From Vitis vinifera (taxonomy: Eukaryota > Streptophyta > Magnoliopsida > Vitales > Vitaceae), in contig NC_081823.1 in assembly GCF_030704535.1 (NCBI RefSeq), positions 4,186,501 through 4,250,500 of the forward strand: a stretch of DNA of 64,000 bases. Direction: 5' to 3'. This document shows, in pieces, positions 61,119 through 64,000 of this stretch. The first letter of the stretch is position 1, and every line of letters starts with the position of its first letter. The notes beneath the pieces are model-generated. The model was not told where the DNA came from and did not search any database. It saw only the letters and a program-made list of their open reading frames with translations. The position numbers and the translations under genes were made by a program.

Positions 61119-62599
61119 ATCTGGTGTATCTGAAACCCGAACTAATCTACCCTCTACTCTGATCCACGAAACTATACCCAGACTGAGAGTAAAAATCCTG
61201 ATCCTGAAAGTACTCCTCCTCTGCTCTGATCCACAAAAGGTATATCAAGACGAGGAATCAAAGGTCCGATCCTACAAAGCACGAAGAACGGAATAAGGAT
61301 ATGGCTCGGGGAATGTATAGAAGAAAAGATAATCTGAACGGGAACAAGCAAAGCATCCAAGTGAAGATGAGCGGTCCGACCGTACTCAAACTCGTCCTGA
61401 TCTCAGTGCACTCTCAACTGGAGACTAAACAGAGGGAAAATCGGATCCAAAACTGCGACTACAGAGGCACGGAAAGCCCTCAGATGCACCCACGTGTAGG
61501 GAGGGAATCCTAATCGAAGGATCTACGGCTCAACCTACAAGGTCAAGGTGGCTCTAAATGGAGATAGGTGGACTTTAAAAGATCCCTAGCAGAAGCGATC
61601 GTACCCTCCGGTGGTACGCAACCATCTGCACGCCTCAAAAAGAGACGGGGTGCTTCCATGCAAGGTGGTCATCACCTCCACACATGCACTACCTCGACAT
61701 CCCAGGGGGTTTCCTATGGTGAAACCTCTCAAACTCTCAACACTCAATAGTCTACTAGCGTGCACAGTGATGGTGTGGGTGCATCCGAAACCCTAAGAAG
61801 CTAAAGCAGGATATGAAACACACTGGTCACACAAATATCCATGAAACCTAGCTCCAGGCTATACAGGTCTTCAATGATCGGTCTCCAATCGACATCAAAG
61901 TGTCACTCCTCCAGAATGCTCCCGTGCATCGATATAGCCCGTCGCTAGACCCTACTCCTAATCTCTGGCTCGGTCAGAGAGCAAGCACACAGAAGGTCTC
62001 ACACTTGCAATAATGAGAACCGGGATGAAAGGGATGACCGAAACCAAGAGAGTTGGAGGTAAGGGGATATATATATGCGGCCCACATGGACAAGCAACAT
62101 GCAATCAAGTAGAAGAAGGGCAGTCATGCGACATGCAGTCAGGCAGAGTACAGGATATATCACTCATGCATACATACAAGTCGTGACAATCAAGATGAAT
62201 AGTGATATGAACATCATGCTCAAAGACGACCGAGAGGATATACAAGTCAGAGAATCAACATGTCAAACTGAGTGATATACAGTGGTGAGTGTATGCATGT
62301 GAAATGATCAGAATAATCATGGCAAAATCAGGATCAATGCGCTAAGCAATATGAAATGATCAATCAATATAATCAGCATGTCAAATATCTCAAACAAATA
62401 TATCGATGAAGCACAAAGGAAATCACTATGTCAGAATCTCCAATCAAGATAATCGACCAATCCAATCAATCATGTCAATGTCCCAAGTGAAAACTCGGGA
62501 ACCCTCAATGTGCAATCAAGAAGTGAGTATCCACTAATCGACTCATCAAAAGCCACATTTGCTTCACTTTACGTTCAAGCTTGACCCTCTAAAAAAAAT
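61119..62599 (-). other. Leader (5' UTR) of the Tat element
   Basis: About 1.48 kb between primer site and gag start. Only short frames; none resembles the extra ORF1 of Ogre elements. Probable site of packaging signals, not identified. Confidence 0.55.
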
Positions 62600-62617
62600 T
62601 CCCCAGTGGAGTCGCCA
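62600..62617 (-). other. Primer-binding site, tRNA-Arg
   Basis: Minus strand TGGCGACTCCACTGGGGA, three bases after the LTR end. It is complementary to the 3' end of plant tRNA-Arg(ACG) with CCA (TCCCCAGTGGAGTCGCCA; from memory). A tRNA-Arg primer is used by Ogre-type elements. Confidence 0.88.
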
Positions 62618-62620
62618 TTT

Positions 62621-64000
62621 TGTGGACCCCGCATTTCGGCTCAGTGCGTTTTCCACTCGATGGCGAGCTCGACTCTTATTTTGAAAAATTGATTTGGATT
62701 AAAAATGACTTGGAGTCGCCACTTATTTTTGTTTTATTTTTAAAGGGTAAACAAAATAAGAAAGAAAAACCCTAAGTGTGACTCCTTGTTTTGGAAAAAA
62801 TGGTCTGTGAAAAACCGGATCGGGTTCGGGGGTCAGGTTACTTATCGGGAAGGTACGGTAGAGACCGTAGCACCCCTCTAAATCCCTAAATTTGGGTCTC
62901 TACTAATAAAGTGAAACTGACGTGGCAATCGAATAAGAAAGTCAATGGGTACTCACATCAATCATGCATATATGAGAATCAGAATATATATAGTGAATGA
63001 TCAGAATGAGTGAATGCATACCTGGGCAGCAAACAGCAACGCGCTATCATGGAATGAGGTTAGTGAATAAACGCAAAATGATTATATGTATATCAAGGAA
63101 CAGAGTAAATCGATCACACATGGCAAATGAATCGATCAATCAGTCAATCAATCATGAAATCTCATATGTGGGGCCCCCACCAAAGCCCATTCTATTTTGC
63201 ACGAATTAGTCCCGCAAATTCCATTATTCTGGAATTATGAAAATAGCATTCGTGCTTATATAAAATCAAGAGAAACCGAAGATTATTTGAAACCCGAAGA
63301 GAATTAAAACTGTTAGAGAGAAAATTGGATTTTTGAAATTTATTTGAAAATTGGAGTATTGGGAATTAAATTTAAGAGTTGGAAATTTAGGATGTCAGAC
63401 TTGAAAGAAATTAGAATTTTAGAAATCGGAAATTAAGTTCGGAAATTGGGATTCAAAAAAATGTTTAAAAATGGAATTTTGAAATAAATAAATGGAATAA
63501 TAATAATAAGGACAAAAATAATGATTAAATAAATGAATGGGAATGCTGGAATTTTCGAAATTGGAAATTAGATTTGAAGGCATAAATTTTAAAGAATTGT
63601 TTAAAATAGAATTTTAAGATAAATAAACAAACTATTAGTGATTAAATTAATGTGAATATGAGAATTTTCAGGATTAGGAATTTAATTTGTAAATCTGAAG
63701 TTTTAAAGAATTGATTTATAATGGAGATAAAATACTAATGATTAAATAAATTAATGGGAATATAGGAATTTTCGGGTTTGGGAATTTAATTCGGAAATCA
63801 GAAGTTTTAAAGAATTTTGATTTAAAATGGATTTTCGAAATAAATAAATAAAATACTAATGATTAAATAAATTAATGGGAATATGGGAATTTTTGGGACT
63901 AGGAATTTAATTCGGGAATCAGAAATTTTAATGAATTGTTTAAAATGGAATTTTTAGAATAAATACATAAAATAATAATAAGTAAATAGATTAAAGTGAG
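62621..64000 (-). repeat. 5' LTR of the Tat element (first 1,380 bp in window, cut by the edge)
   Basis: Base-for-base repeat of 43,554-44,933 with no indel (offset constant at 19,067) and no substitution in the lines I compared. The remaining ~2.7 kb, including the presumed promoter end, lies outside the window. Confidence 0.93.

Overview
The window is nuclear DNA of a dicot plant: very AT-rich intergenic sequence, GT-AG introns, plant-specific gene families and nested plant transposons. The captured NETWORKED1 fragment and the receptor-kinase cluster look like grapevine (Vitis) to me, but that species call rests on memory, not on a search.

Layout. 1-782: the 3' end of an NBS-LRR resistance gene, cut by the window edge and frameshifted near its end. 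3.1-5.1 kb: an intact two-exon B-box gene (BBX28/29 type, minus strand) with G-boxes upstream. 8.2-8.5 kb: an intact intronless EF-hand gene (PBP1/CMI1/KIC type, minus strand). 9-32 kb: no intact gene. This AT-rich stretch is built from old collinear duplications of about 4 kb. It holds a 1,991-bp LTR-type insertion with target-site duplications, and a truncated hAT element that carries an antisense piece of a NETWORKED1 gene. A second copy of the flank lacks both insertions.

32.6-43.6 kb: a cluster of four G-type lectin S-receptor-like kinase genes on the plus strand, all damaged. The first has two frameshifts, a weak splice donor and a LINE in an intron. The second keeps only its ends. The third has many lesions, including loss of the catalytic Asp. 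The fourth carries a 166-bp Copia-type solo LTR in exon 1 and is then cut by a giant retrotransposon.

43.55 kb to the right edge and beyond: a Ty3/gypsy element of the Tat lineage (Ogre/Retand-like), minus strand. Seen are the complete 4,089-bp 3' LTR (containing an EF-1alpha fragment), polypurine tract, a roughly 6.5-kb 3' untranslated region with two related tandem arrays and a poly(A) tract, one open 2,317-codon gag-pol frame with two RNase H domains, a leader, a tRNA-Arg primer site, and the first 1,380 bp of the other LTR. The LTR parts that can be compared looked identical, so the insertion is recent. Predicted full length is about 23.2 kb.

The B-box, EF-hand and S-lectin kinase families also lie together in Arabidopsis (AT4G27280 to AT4G27310), so the window looks like a conserved gene neighbourhood greatly expanded by transposons.
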